Shown: positions 1-8,606, counted from the stretch's first letter. The stretch is DNA of 53,431 nucleotides from Saprospiraceae bacterium (GCA_028284395.1 JANQRV010000196.1:1-53431), one strand, 5' to 3'. Notes: generated from the letters alone by a model not told the origin. Numbers and translations: made by a program.

Positions 1-386
1 AGAAAATTTGGCTTTATCTTGTCAAAACGATCGTCTTTCCCCGCTTTTAAAACCCGACTTAGCAGAAAGATACCCAACCGGCCCGTCCAGATAAAAATCA
101 AGCTTGCAAGGAGCAAGGATCGTGCGTCCAGGTTGTCGCTTAAAACCAGGGCGAGAATGGTGATCGTAATGAAGGTAATACTACCGGTGATGTCATAGAA
201 TTTCTCCGTTTGATTCAAATAAGCCGGGAAAAATGCCAACCAGTTGATCGCAAAGGCCATACCAACGCAAAGCATGTATATTGGCATCCCGTTCAGATCC
301 TGTCCATTTTGTGAACCTGCCAATCCGACGAGCATTCCAATGGTGGTCGTAATGATTATAATGAGTCCCAGCTTTCCTTTATTCAT
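1..386 (-). CDS. DUF1295 family membrane protein, C-terminus beyond window edge
   Basis: The reading frame opens at an ATG (386-384) and stays open to the window edge, giving 128 residues of the N-terminal part. It shows several hydrophobic membrane segments. Near the cut end is the motif RLGIFLLSR followed by KAGKDDRFD, typical of the DUF1295 / steroid 5-alpha-reductase-like methyltransferase superfamily. Family members are polytopic inner-membrane proteins of about 250-290 residues, so roughly half is missing. The biochemical role is not established; related folds reduce steroids or methylate isoprenylcysteine. A promoter-like pair lies just upstream at 419-448. Family assignment is fairly sure, function open. 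Confidence 0.75.
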   Translation of the reverse strand, partial: MNKGKLGLIIIITTTIGMLVGLAGSQNGQDLNGMPIYMLCVGMAFAINWLAFFPAYLNQTEKFYDITGSITFITITILALVLSDNLDARSLLLASLIFIWTGRLGIFLLSRVLKAGKDDRFDKIKPNF

Positions 387-418
387 GATGATTGCGTTGG
401 TAGATTAACGATAACTTG

Positions 419-448
419 CAACTGTATATTAAACAGTTAGCAAGACAA
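419..448 (-). promoter_or_regulatory. Putative Bacteroidota-type promoter for the DUF1295 gene
   Basis: Read on the minus strand, TTG (448-446) is followed after 19 bases by TACAGTTG (426-419), which fits 7 of 8 positions of the Bacteroidota -7 element TAnnTTTG. The start codon at 386 would leave a leader of about 30 bases. This is a pattern match only. Confidence 0.4.
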
Positions 449-537
449 GATACTCTATCAATGCCACTTTCCCGCAATTGTTCAAAATGGATGCGATTAA
501 ACACCTTGTCCTTTTTCAAATTTAAAGAGGGCTCAAT

Positions 538-568
538 TTGATCATTCTCCACTGGTTACTTTACTTTG
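538..568 (+). promoter_or_regulatory. Putative promoter for the cyclase gene
   Basis: TTG (538-540), 20 bases, then TTACTTTG (561-568), one mismatch from TAnnTTTG. Transcription would begin near 572. That leaves about 30 bases of leader if translation starts at 602, or about 138 if it starts at 710. Confidence 0.4.
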
Positions 569-709
569 ATAGTGGATCCGCCTTTACAAATGTGACGGGT
601 AATGGCGGCGTTCAATCCGATAGTGCAACTGTCTGCGCAATTCCATGTTATTGAATATATTGCAAGGTACTTCTTCTTACAATTACGAAACCAGGGGCTT
701 TTGCGCGAA

Positions 710-2206
710 ATGATTCATTGTTCGAACTTATCCTTAGTAGTTGCTATACTATTCCTGTGCTCTGTTCTCGATGCGCAAAATGACGATGGTTTTGAGCGGG
801 CAAAGTCGCTACATGCAGAAGCCTCGGAAATATTACGAAAAAAGACGAACAAGGCTTTTGATAAGGTCTTGGCTTTAAATAAAATCATTCAAAGTCAGGA
901 GGTTTTGTTTACAGACTCGGTCAACTCTGCCGAGCTGTATGTTAAAAACGAAGGAAAACTAAAGGTACTAACCTCTTTTTTTGCTCCCTTCCAGAATGCG
1001 GATAGTACCCTCGAATTGACTCGTTTTTTTCCCGATTCGATTTTCCAGGAGAATACAAACTATACGGAGCCTTTTAAACAATTGATACGGGAGTTCCTCC
1101 TTGAAAAGAACAGTGCTGTAAAGCACGACTTTCTCCAAATTGGCGCTCTTTACCTGCCTGATACGACCATTTCTTACTTTGACCGAAAACCAATTATAGA
1201 TTTCGAAAATTATTGGCCATTGGAAGTATTGGAATTTGATTCGTGGTTGCAAGATTACGAAGATCAGATTCGTTTCTATCCCAGGTCAGCCAGAAACGAT
1301 CTCCTTTATCAGGCGCTACAACACCAATTGGATTCTCTCAGGATCGAAGCTGAGGTGTTGAGGTTCCAATATGCCCGGCGTCAACTAAACGAAAAGACGA
1401 CTACCGAGGCCGAGTTTAGAAGCCAAATGGAGGCCAGGTTCCAAAACCTGAAGTGGATTGGAGTAGGAAGTGTTTTGATCCTCTTTGTCCTGGGGTATCA
1501 ATTTTGGAAAAGAAACCACCAACTTCTCAAACGGAACAATCAGTTGCTCTTGGACGAGAAAAAACGCTCCGAGGATCTATTGTTCAATATGCTCCCCGCC
1601 GAAGTTGTTCGACAATTGAAGCAGGAAGGGGCGGTCAATGCCCGCAAGTATCCGGCTGTTAGTGTACTCTTTAGTGATTTCAAAAGTTTTACGCAAATGG
1701 CGGAAAATCTTACCCCGGAAGAGTTGGTGGGGGAGCTCAATTACTGTTTTACCACTTTTGATCGAATCATTGAGAAGTACCATTTGCAGAAGATCAAAAC
1801 CATTGGTGATGCTTATATGTGCGTTGGTGGTCTATACACCAGGGGGGATAAGCATGTCAGTAGAATGATCGCTGCCGCTCTTGAAATGCAGCAATTTTTG
1901 AAGAATAGAAAGAAGGGGATGACGAATGGCGAAAAGATCTTTTCGGAAGCGCGAATTGGTATTCACACCGGGCCGGTAGTTGCCGGCGTTATTGGATCCA
2001 AAAGGATTGCCTTTGATGTCTGGGGTAATACGGTCAACGTCGCACAACAGATGGAACAGAGAAGCGAGGTAGGGCAAGTCAATATTTCTGGCGAGACTTT
2101 TGTATTGATCAAAGATAAATTCGATTGCGATTACCGGGGCCGTGTTATGGTGAAAAACAAAAGAGAGTATGATATGTATTTCGTGAAGGGGCCGGTTAAA
2201 GGGTAA
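710..2206 (+). CDS. Membrane-anchored class III adenylate cyclase-like protein
   Basis: 498 residues from the ATG at 710, which starts a clear signal peptide (MIHCSNLSLVVAILFLC, then SVLDAQ). An in-frame ATG at 602 would add 36 residues. A periplasmic sensor region covers about residues 25-245. One membrane helix follows (about 250-266), then a class III nucleotide cyclase domain (about 315-495). Visible catalytic residues, numbered from 710, are the metal-binding Asp323 (LFSDF) and Asp367 (KTIGDAYM), and the purine-selecting Lys363 and Asp436 (FDVWGNTVN), a pair that points to ATP rather than GTP. The transition-state Asn443 is present, but the usual Arg four residues later is Gln447 (NVAQQM where relatives have NVASRM). 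Activity may therefore be weak or absent. The topology suggests cytoplasmic cAMP signalling driven by a periplasmic signal. Confidence 0.85.
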   Translation: MIHCSNLSLVVAILFLCSVLDAQNDDGFERAKSLHAEASEILRKKTNKAFDKVLALNKIIQSQEVLFTDSVNSAELYVKNEGKLKVLTSFFAPFQNADSTLELTRFFPDSIFQENTNYTEPFKQLIREFLLEKNSAVKHDFLQIGALYLPDTTISYFDRKPIIDFENYWPLEVLEFDSWLQDYEDQIRFYPRSARNDLLYQALQHQLDSLRIEAEVLRFQYARRQLNEKTTTEAEFRSQMEARFQNLKWIGVGSVLILFVLGYQFWKRNHQLLKRNNQLLLDEKKRSEDLLFNMLPAEVVRQLKQEGAVNARKYPAVSVLFSDFKSFTQMAENLTPEELVGELNYCFTTFDRIIEKYHLQKIKTIGDAYMCVGGLYTRGDKHVSRMIAAALEMQQFLKNRKKGMTNGEKIFSEARIGIHTGPVVAGVIGSKRIAFDVWGNTVNVAQQMEQRSEVGQVNISGETFVLIKDKFDCDYRGRVMVKNKREYDMYFVKGPVKG

Positions 2207-2281
2207 TTTTCCGTAACTTGCGATGGAATAATAGTAGCACCAAAACCGAGGATAAATATATAAAGTGCTAAACCATAAAAT

Positions 2282-3583
2282 ATGGGCAAAATCCTTTTTG
2301 CATTCATTTTGTCTGTCACCAGTTACAGTGTTAGAGCTCAAACTGTTGCTTTTCAAGGTTCCGACCAAAACTCCCTAGAAGAAGCCATCGCGGTCGAAGA
2401 ACAACAATCAGAACCCGATATTTCTGAATTAGCAGGTTCGTATTTAAGATTAGCCAATCTCTATGAAAAGTCGGGAGCACATGAGAAAATGTTGGAAGCC
2501 CTGAAAAATGCTTTAGGGTTCAAAAGCAAGCTTCTGGGAGAGAATCACTTTGACCTGGCCGCCATTTACGGCAAACTCGCCTTTGTTTATAAGAGCCTCG
2601 GAGATTTTGGGCGAGCGGAGAAGGCGCTGCTTAAAGAGCTGGCCATCAGGCATCAGCCGACAGAAGAATCGGACCCCGGACTTGCTTTAGGTTATCATCA
2701 TTTAGCGGAAGTATACGTCAAGCAAAATAAATTGGAGCAAGCTTTAGTGAACCAGCAGCAAGCCATCGCACTGTTCGAAAAGGTCGCTCCGCCGGACCAC
2801 CCTAGCCTGGCGGTCTTTAGCCTCAATTTGAGCCGCATTCATTATGCTATGCACGATCTGGATGAGGCCATTAGCTCGGGAGAAAAAGCTTTCGCCGGGC
2901 TTTCAGCCAATTTTCCGTCAGACCACCCGCATGTCGAACAATCCCGGGATCAACTTGCTATCTATTATGAAGAAAGAGGACGACAGAAACAAAATGTGGC
3001 TCTGCACGAAGAGGCCTTACTGGATTATCAGAAAGTATTAAAATATCGGCCGGACATTCAGCAAGTTAAGTCGTTGGTGCGTCATCTGGAAAAATCTTAT
3101 CCTAAAGTTGTACTAACCTCGGCACCACTATCCGAAAAAGAAGTCATTCCTGTTAATCCAAAGCCGGTGCCGGCGTCTAAACCAGTTTCTAAACCAATGC
3201 TAACCGATCAGCCAAGAAAAACCGCTGCCGATGTGGAAGAAAAGCTGGATCGTGAGATTCGAACTGCTACTGGCGAATTCCCGATTAGAGACCTGCTATC
3301 GCAGAAGCGTTCAGCTAATGCCGAAAGAATGGCACTGGAACAACTGGGTAAAGAACCAGACAACCATGCCTTGCGGATCCTCTATACCTTGGCCATTCTT
3401 CAGCAGGGGCAATTTGAAAAGGCTCGGGGCATTTGGTTCATTTTTAAGAAAACCACTTTGAGTGACGGACAGAACTTCTCCGTTCAGTTGTTGCGTGAGA
3501 TTGATGCTCTAGGACCGCAGAATAAGGGCGTAGTGGCCAAGTTCAAGAAGATGGTTGCTCAGTGGTACCGTTCGCAACGTTGA
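2282..3583 (+). CDS. Exported TPR-repeat protein
   Basis: 433 residues with an N-terminal signal peptide (MGKILFAFILSVTSYSVRAQ) and a run of kinesin-light-chain-like tetratricopeptide repeats over about residues 45-260. Repeats carry the typical pattern of a long first helix with LA..Y and a second with A..L. A proline-rich linker (about 275-315) leads to a C-terminal part of about 110 residues with one more TPR-like hairpin near HALRILYTLAILQQ. TPRs mediate protein-protein contacts, so this is probably a periplasmic scaffold or sensor partner. It follows the cyclase by 75 bases on the same strand and may be cotranscribed. No enzymatic motif is visible and no specific function can be named. 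Confidence 0.8.
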   Translation: MGKILFAFILSVTSYSVRAQTVAFQGSDQNSLEEAIAVEEQQSEPDISELAGSYLRLANLYEKSGAHEKMLEALKNALGFKSKLLGENHFDLAAIYGKLAFVYKSLGDFGRAEKALLKELAIRHQPTEESDPGLALGYHHLAEVYVKQNKLEQALVNQQQAIALFEKVAPPDHPSLAVFSLNLSRIHYAMHDLDEAISSGEKAFAGLSANFPSDHPHVEQSRDQLAIYYEERGRQKQNVALHEEALLDYQKVLKYRPDIQQVKSLVRHLEKSYPKVVLTSAPLSEKEVIPVNPKPVPASKPVSKPMLTDQPRKTAADVEEKLDREIRTATGEFPIRDLLSQKRSANAERMALEQLGKEPDNHALRILYTLAILQQGQFEKARGIWFIFKKTTLSDGQNFSVQLLREIDALGPQNKGVVAKFKKMVAQWYRSQR

Positions 3584-3589
3584 TCCTAT

Positions 3590-4000
3590 TCATTTTCTCT
3601 TGCTCCTCATGGCCTTTACCTTTGGGATGGATTCATCGGCGAGAAACTTTTGGTACGCTTCGGTTTCCACGCCGTACATGGCAATTTTCCCTTCTGCATT
3701 GCTATGGATTCCCCACCCGTACCGCTTAGTCAATGGAGAGGCACGGAAGCACGGCTGAACCTTTGAGAAGTAATGTTCTCTCTGTTCGTTTAATTCGCCA
3801 TCTTCAAACTCCTTTCGAATGGCAAAAACACCAAACAATACTTCATCGGAAGTGTATCGATAGGGATGTTCGTAGAGCATTTCGAACTGCAGATTGGCAA
3901 CAGTTTTCTTCTGTCCTTTTTGCGGAGGCATTTCACCGCGATCGGCCGGAGAGTCTTCCGCAATTTCGATGAAAGTGTTGTAGTAATTGGTAGAATGCAT
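3590..4000 (-). CDS. DUF6157 family protein
   Basis: 136 residues beginning MHSTNYYNTFIEIAEDSP, with conserved blocks TVANLQFEMLYEHPY, YTSDEVLF, CFRASPLTKRYGWG, GKIALYG-like GKIAMYG and a basic end KVKAMRSKRK. These match the DUF6157 family, whose members have about this length and no known function. There is no signal peptide or membrane segment, so it should be cytoplasmic. It lies 47 bases downstream of the WYL regulator on the same strand and may be its cotranscribed partner. It converges with the TPR gene, with stops 6 bases apart. Confidence 0.8.
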   Translation of the reverse strand: MHSTNYYNTFIEIAEDSPADRGEMPPQKGQKKTVANLQFEMLYEHPYRYTSDEVLFGVFAIRKEFEDGELNEQREHYFSKVQPCFRASPLTKRYGWGIHSNAEGKIAMYGVETEAYQKFLADESIPKVKAMRSKRK

Positions 4001-4047
4001 GAACGATTGTTTTTTACAAAGTTAGGGCGTGTTGTGACAACCCTTTG

Positions 4048-4770
4048 TCACAGTTCGTTGAAATGTTTTTTTCGTTGAATTTCAACGTACTCCTCCAAGG
4101 TCATCTTGTGTGGTGAGAATGATTCTCGACGGTTTTGCAATCTGCGAATGCGATCGATCCGGAAATTGCGGAATTCATCTCTCAGGCGGCACCAGGCGAT
4201 CAGTACCCAGTTTTCCGCAGTGTTGTGATAAATAGCAAAGGGCTCGACCGCTCTACGGGTAGGCTTTTCAGCCCCCTCTTTCAAATAGTCTATTTCCAAC
4301 ACGTGGAAATTGGTCAAAGCTTTTTGGACCTCCGACAAATAGTTGCTCGTGATTTCCTCTTGCCAGTTTTTACCAATGATGGTGCGATTGGCTAAGAAGT
4401 CGGCTTTTTCTCTTTCGCTAGCCCGCAATACCGACTTGATTTTTTCGACTGCGCTATTGAACTCCGCGATCAGAGATTCGTCCTTGGTTTTGGCGATCAT
4501 CCTTTCTCCGAAAATAATGGCATTGGCTTCCGATTCCGTGAACATTACCGGAGGGATGTTATAGCCGTCCGCAATGGAGTATCCTTTTCCTTCCAATTGG
4601 ACAATCGGAACACCCGCCCGTTCCAGTGCCAGCAGGTCCCGGTATATGGTTCTTTTGCTGACGTCGAACTGCTTTGCCAACTGCAGCACGGAAACGTGGG
4701 GTCGTGCTTGCAGCTTAAGCAAGATCGACGTCAGTCTGGATAATCTCGATATGTTATCTGAGTATGCCAT
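4048..4770 (-). CDS. YafY-type transcriptional regulator (HTH + WYL domain)
   Basis: 240 residues. An N-terminal winged helix-turn-helix of the HTH_11 type (about 8-62) includes VLQLAKQFDVSKRTIYRDLLAL. It is followed by YNIPPVMFTESEANAI, characteristic of YafY-like regulators. The C-terminal half (about 135-225) is a WYL ligand-binding domain with RRAVEPFAIYHNTAENWVLI, RLRDEFRNFRIDRI. WYL domains sense small ligands or nucleic acid, and the HTH binds DNA. The gene is separate from the operon ending at 5045 and may control DUF6157 downstream. Assignment is firm; target genes are unknown. Confidence 0.9.
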   Translation of the reverse strand: MAYSDNISRLSRLTSILLKLQARPHVSVLQLAKQFDVSKRTIYRDLLALERAGVPIVQLEGKGYSIADGYNIPPVMFTESEANAIIFGERMIAKTKDESLIAEFNSAVEKIKSVLRASEREKADFLANRTIIGKNWQEEITSNYLSEVQKALTNFHVLEIDYLKEGAEKPTRRAVEPFAIYHNTAENWVLIAWCRLRDEFRNFRIDRIRRLQNRRESFSPHKMTLEEYVEIQRKKHFNEL

Positions 4771-4789
4771 TGCGTTTTATTGTGCCGAT

Positions 4790-5058
4790 CTACCTGCTCG
4801 GTAACCGTAAGCTATCGACCTGGGCCCGCCCGACCAGGCACCATAATAGCGATGGCCAATCGGAGAATGTGGGTTGACTCCGTGACAGCCGGTAAAGGCG
4901 GTTGTCACTCAAGACCAGTTCATGGGCCTCATTAACATAACGTTCCAAGTCGTCGTAATTGTTGGTTCCCCAGACAAATTCTGCGGCAATGGGTTTTCAC
5001 GGGGAGCAGGGCTGCCCAATCGGTAATCTTCTGCAACTATCGCATCAAATGATCTCAT
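4790..5058 (-). pseudogene. Possible frameshifted fifth gene of the radical-SAM operon
   Basis: An ATG at 5058-5056 overlaps the end of the methyltransferase gene by 14 bases and begins MRSFDAIVAEDYRLGSPAP. This frame degenerates after about residue 23 and stops at 4909. A second frame opens just after a TGA near 5000, reads IAAEFVWGTNNYDD, then LERYVNEAHELVLSDNRLYR, and ends at TAG 4792-4790. A one-base change in the GGGTTTTC run near 4991-4998 would join them into one protein of about 89 residues. The tight overlap with the upstream gene fits the style of this operon. I do not recognise the family. It may instead be non-coding sequence that merely looks open. Confidence 0.3.
4882..4908. repeat. 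Imperfect palindrome / hairpin
   Basis: GTGACAGCCG (4882-4891) and CGGTTGTCAC (4899-4908) form a 10-bp stem with one G-T wobble position and a 7-base loop. It lies between the operon ending at 5045 and the WYL regulator start at 4770, both on the minus strand. No T-run follows, so it is not a classical intrinsic terminator. It could be a factor-dependent terminator, an mRNA-end stabiliser or a leader structure of the regulator gene. Confidence 0.45.
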
Positions 5059-5701
5059 AGACCAGAAATCTTTCGAAAATCCGCCGTTCTTCAAATACCG
5101 GACGAAGGTGCTTGCCCGCTGATCTTGCTTTGAAGCGAATCGCCTCCAAATCACAAACTTCCGACAAAATCATCCAAATGCGCCCGGATTCCTCCAGGTA
5201 GGCATCGACTTCACCGAAGAATCGTTCAAAATATTCGAATGCTGGTCCACAATACCAGGCATGGCTGCCGGGATCATGGGGACTCGCCGGAAAAAAAGGG
5301 GGGTTGACAATAATGCGTTCGAATTTTTGCGGAGGGAGATGGAGAAAAAGATCTGATTGTAGGACGCTGATGTCCAGCTCATTCAATGCAGCATTGTAAT
5401 TCGTTGCTTCCACTGCAGCGGGATTAATATCGATGGCGATAACTTCGGCACCAGCCCGGGCTGCAAAGAGACTGAGGATGCCGCTGCCACTACCAACTTC
5501 CAATAAGGTTTTGCCAGACAATTGCTGTCGACGTAGGAAATGGAGGAATACCTTCGAACTACCAAAAAAAGCGGGATGGAATACTTCGGTAGGAATACTC
5601 AGTTGTAACCCGGCATAACGGTAACTCCGTTCCTTAGCCAGATAAAGCATGAGAATAGGTCGGTAAAAGCGATCCAGGATATATCTGATCAGTCGCCTCA
5701 T
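5045..5701 (-). CDS. Class I SAM-dependent methyltransferase, HemK/RsmC-like fold
   Basis: 218 residues. SAM-binding motif I is LLEVGSGSGILSLFAARAGA (about 61-80) and motif II is VIAIDINPAAVEATNYNAA. The substrate-site motif IIVNPPFF (about 135-142) is of the NPPF/Y type, which in the MTS/HemK group accompanies N-methylation of amides or exocyclic amines. No recognition domain is visible, so the substrate is unknown. The ATG follows directly on the TAA of the upstream radical SAM gene (TAAATG), so translation is likely coupled. Context suggests a role in the same pathway as the upstream radical SAM enzymes. Confidence 0.8.
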   Translation of the reverse strand: MRRLIRYILDRFYRPILMLYLAKERSYRYAGLQLSIPTEVFHPAFFGSSKVFLHFLRRQQLSGKTLLEVGSGSGILSLFAARAGAEVIAIDINPAAVEATNYNAALNELDISVLQSDLFLHLPPQKFERIIVNPPFFPASPHDPGSHAWYCGPAFEYFERFFGEVDAYLEESGRIWMILSEVCDLEAIRFKARSAGKHLRPVFEERRIFERFLVYEII

Positions 5702-7216
5702 TTAAAAACCCTCAATTTCGGGCTGTCGATATTTTAGCCAAAACTTTTGCAATGCCTTCAATTCATAAGGATATCGATGCCAACCCAAGCGATATCGCCA
5801 GGCTGCCACTGCTTTGATAGCTCTTCGTTTAAACGGACTGAGCTTAATGTCAGACACGGTGGGATGGTAAGCATTCAGAACAGTTTCAAAGTTTTTGATC
5901 CGGTCGATTACCTTTGGTGTAAGCCAAGGGGTGAGCGGATTCTTACGGAGATCAAAATGTTCCCAAGCGGGAGCGAGCCAATCTTCCAAACGTTGGGGAA
6001 ACGAAAAACCCTGGGCCTTCACTTTTTTAAACATTTCTGAACCTTCTGTCGGTACTGGACTATAAACGTAAATGATGATCTCCGTATCCGGGTTGGTGGC
6101 CTTCACCCTTTTGATGAATTCAATTTCACGATCAACTTGTCGCAAGGCCTCTCGCTCACTATCTGCGGGCCAACCCAATACAAAGGAATACTCTGGAATG
6201 ATGTCGAATTGCTGGAGCCTTTTGGCAAAACGGAGGATTTGCTGACCGTTTTGTTTACCACCTTTGTCCATGAAGCGCAATAAATCATCATTGCCGGATT
6301 CGGCGCCAAAAAAGATCATTTTGCAACCTGCTTCCCGCATGGCGGCCAGACTGGTATCTTTGTATTTATCCAGGGTGTCGATCCGAGCTTCCCCCCACCA
6401 GGACATGCCGTCGTTGCGGATCAATTGCGAAAAAGCCACCGTTCGTTTTTCTGAAACAAAAAAGTTGTTATCGTGAAATTCGATCGCATCTCCACCAAAT
6501 CGGTCGCGCAAAAATTGGATATCTCGATAGATCAACCCTGCCGACTTGCCGTTCCATCGAGCTTCGTAGATGGGCACAACGGCACAAAACGAACATTTGA
6601 ATGGGCAGCCAAAACTGCTGTGGTAGGCAATTGTCTTGTTGCCTAGGTAACTTTTACCCAAATATTTATCGATATCGTAAAACTCATGCAACCGTTCGTA
6701 GGGTAGATCCGGCAATTCGTCATACGACAGCAGCGTTTCCTTATGCGTTTTGATAAGTTTTCCATCCTTTAGGTAAATTAGATTGTGAATCTGACCGGGA
6801 TCTTTCTGCTGTAACAAGGCATCGATGAGTTGCGGAAATGCCTGGTCACCTACGCCGTTTATGACATAGTCCACGTAGCCGGAATGCAACACAGGCTTGG
6901 GGTGGTTAGAGGGAAAATAGCCGCCCCAGATGTTGACGACGAATGGAAGTTCTTTACGTACCCTCCTGGTGATTGGAATGGCCTGTTTTAGCTGGGGGCC
7001 GGGCATAACCGTACTTCCGAAAAAACCAAAATTGCCCGTATTCAGATAATCCATGATCTTTTGTTCGGGATTGTCTTCCCGATTGCCGTCCACAATGACC
7101 CAATCGTATCGCCCATTAATACTGGCAGCTACTTGGAGAATGGAGTTGGGGATCCTTGCCTTGTGATTGGCCGCCCGCGGATTAAAAAGCAATATCTTAT
7201 TTGCTGAAGCCATCAT
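5702..7216 (-). CDS. B12-binding-domain radical SAM enzyme (first of three)
   Basis: 504 residues. The N-terminal part (about 7-140) resembles the Rossmann-like B12-binding domain of BchE-type enzymes, with VNIWGGYFPSNHP. The radical SAM domain follows from about 195, with the cluster motif GCPFKCSFC (Cys204, Cys208, Cys211). Later family features are WWGEARID, IFFGAESGNDDLL and YSFVLGWPADSE. A C-terminal extension of about 100 basic and aromatic residues ends the protein. Such enzymes perform methylations, rearrangements or cyclisations on unactivated carbons. Two alternative starts (7216 and 7213) are adjacent ATGs. It follows the next radical SAM gene by one base, so the two are cotranscribed. 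Substrate unknown. Confidence 0.85.
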   Translation of the reverse strand: MMASANKILLFNPRAANHKARIPNSILQVAASINGRYDWVIVDGNREDNPEQKIMDYLNTGNFGFFGSTVMPGPQLKQAIPITRRVRKELPFVVNIWGGYFPSNHPKPVLHSGYVDYVINGVGDQAFPQLIDALLQQKDPGQIHNLIYLKDGKLIKTHKETLLSYDELPDLPYERLHEFYDIDKYLGKSYLGNKTIAYHSSFGCPFKCSFCAVVPIYEARWNGKSAGLIYRDIQFLRDRFGGDAIEFHDNNFFVSEKRTVAFSQLIRNDGMSWWGEARIDTLDKYKDTSLAAMREAGCKMIFFGAESGNDDLLRFMDKGGKQNGQQILRFAKRLQQFDIIPEYSFVLGWPADSEREALRQVDREIEFIKRVKATNPDTEIIIYVYSPVPTEGSEMFKKVKAQGFSFPQRLEDWLAPAWEHFDLRKNPLTPWLTPKVIDRIKNFETVLNAYHPTVSDIKLSPFKRRAIKAVAAWRYRLGWHRYPYELKALQKFWLKYRQPEIEGF

Positions 7217-7217
7217 A

Positions 7218-8606
7218 TTATTTATTCAATATCATTCCCATTCTGGATTTGAGTATTCTGAGCTGCGTGATCAGAAGTCGGGGATTCCAGAACCTACTGC
7301 GGATCCGTCTTTTGAGGTAGATCTCGAGATCGATCCAGCGGATGGCGTAGTCGTAGTAACGCCGCGAATAGGTTCGTTCAAAATCGATGTCGCGGTCCGT
7401 ACTCTTGTCCCAGGGCAGTTCTTCTGTAAATCGGTGTTCTACTTCTTCATAAAGGGGAGTTCCTTTGATGGGATAAGCAATCGTGACCGTATAATGATCC
7501 GGGTTAGCGTCGAGGAGGTAATCGCGTGTGGCGATAATGTCTTCCTCCGTCTCACCTGGGTAACCCAGCATGATGAAAGTTCCGGTTTGAATGCCATGCT
7601 GCTTGGCCAAGCGGATCATTTCGACCACTTTTTCCGCTTTTACCATGCGATTCATAGCGTCCAGAATCTTTTGTGATCCACTTTCGGCTCCAATCCATAC
7701 GCGGAAGCATCCGCTGGTCTTTAGCAATTGTACTACCTCCAAGTTCATTCGGTCGGCTCTGGTGATCACTTCGTAAGGGATTTGCAGGTCGCGCTCCTGC
7801 AGAGCCTGTACAAAGCCTCGCAGCCATTTGTGATTAATAGTGAAAACATCATCGACAAACCAGATCCGGTCAAATTGGTATTGCTGTTTCAATTGGAACA
7901 TTTCTTCCACCACGTTTGCCGGACTTCTCCTTCGGTAGGATTGACCGTAGACGGCCCGGCTGCACCAACGACATCCGTATGGACAACCCCGCATCGTATT
8001 GATGGTGATCATGCTGTGGCCATGCTGCATCTTCCAGACATCGAAATACCGTTGTTGGTCGATTTTCTTTCGATTGGGAAAAGGCAATTCATCCAATTCT
8101 CTGATCAGGGGCCTTTCGCCATTAGCAATTACCTGGCCACTGGCGTCCAGGAAGGCGATGCCCAATACTGCCGATAAATCAGGCTGCTGATCCCGTTCAT
8201 AGATTTCCACCAATTCCAAGAAGGTATTCTCGCCTTCGCCAAAGACAATAACGTCGGCACCGTAACGCAAAAAGCGTTCCATGTGGTTACGTACTTCGGG
8301 ACCACCAAGAATGATCTTAGTATGGCTTAGGGAGGGATTCACCTGCAGGAATCTGATGATTTTTAAGACATTGATCTTTGTCATCAGATTCGTATAGATC
8401 CCCAAGACGTCAGGTTTAGCAGACAATAAGTACGCTTCAAGCTGCTGAAATGTCTGGAAAGTCGTGTCGAAAATGTCGTTTTCCCATCCTTTTTGCTCCA
8501 GGTAAGCAGAAACGTACTGTAGGCCTAGTGGCGGATAGGGCTTCATGATGCGCTGTTCTCGCTCATCTTCACCGATAAAATAGCCGTGTGTCAGTACAAC
8601 TTTCAT
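7218..8606 (-). CDS. B12-binding-domain radical SAM enzyme (second of three)
   Basis: 462 residues. The N-terminal B12-binding-like domain (about 1-140) shows KPYPPLGLQYVSAYLEQKG, KIILGGPEV and VFGEGENTFLEL. The radical SAM domain has GCPYGCRWC (Cys208, Cys212, Cys215), then FVDDVFTINHKWL, VITRADRMN, VWIGAESGSQKILDAMNR and IMLGYPGETEEDI. It resembles the gene at 12776-14254 more than the one at 5702-7216, as both have KPYPPL and a short C-terminal helical region. The start overlaps the flippase stop by 4 bases (ATGA). Probable BchE/P-methylase-like chemistry, substrate unknown. Confidence 0.87.
   Translation of the reverse strand: MKVVLTHGYFIGEDEREQRIMKPYPPLGLQYVSAYLEQKGWENDIFDTTFQTFQQLEAYLLSAKPDVLGIYTNLMTKINVLKIIRFLQVNPSLSHTKIILGGPEVRNHMERFLRYGADVIVFGEGENTFLELVEIYERDQQPDLSAVLGIAFLDASGQVIANGERPLIRELDELPFPNRKKIDQQRYFDVWKMQHGHSMITINTMRGCPYGCRWCSRAVYGQSYRRRSPANVVEEMFQLKQQYQFDRIWFVDDVFTINHKWLRGFVQALQERDLQIPYEVITRADRMNLEVVQLLKTSGCFRVWIGAESGSQKILDAMNRMVKAEKVVEMIRLAKQHGIQTGTFIMLGYPGETEEDIIATRDYLLDANPDHYTVTIAYPIKGTPLYEEVEHRFTEELPWDKSTDRDIDFERTYSRRYYDYAIRWIDLEIYLKRRIRSRFWNPRLLITQLRILKSRMGMILNK

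Larger units (their letters stand above)
387..709. other. Intergenic region between divergent genes
   Basis: This stretch of about 320 bases separates the DUF1295 gene (minus) from the cyclase gene (plus). It holds one promoter-like element in each direction (419-448 minus, 538-568 plus) and no RNA gene or repeat that I can see. The frame of the cyclase is open from an ATG at 602, so 602-709 could be coding if that start is used. I prefer 710 because it begins directly with a signal peptide. Confidence 0.6.

Noticed and set aside
1832..2368. Long open frame on the minus strand opposite the cyclase and TPR genes
   Set aside because: It lies opposite two well-supported coding regions, has no recognisable domain and spans the intergenic gap between them.
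7167..7676. Open frame of 169 codons on the plus strand
   Set aside because: It overlaps the two radical SAM genes on the other strand, which have clear catalytic motifs; the translation has no family character.
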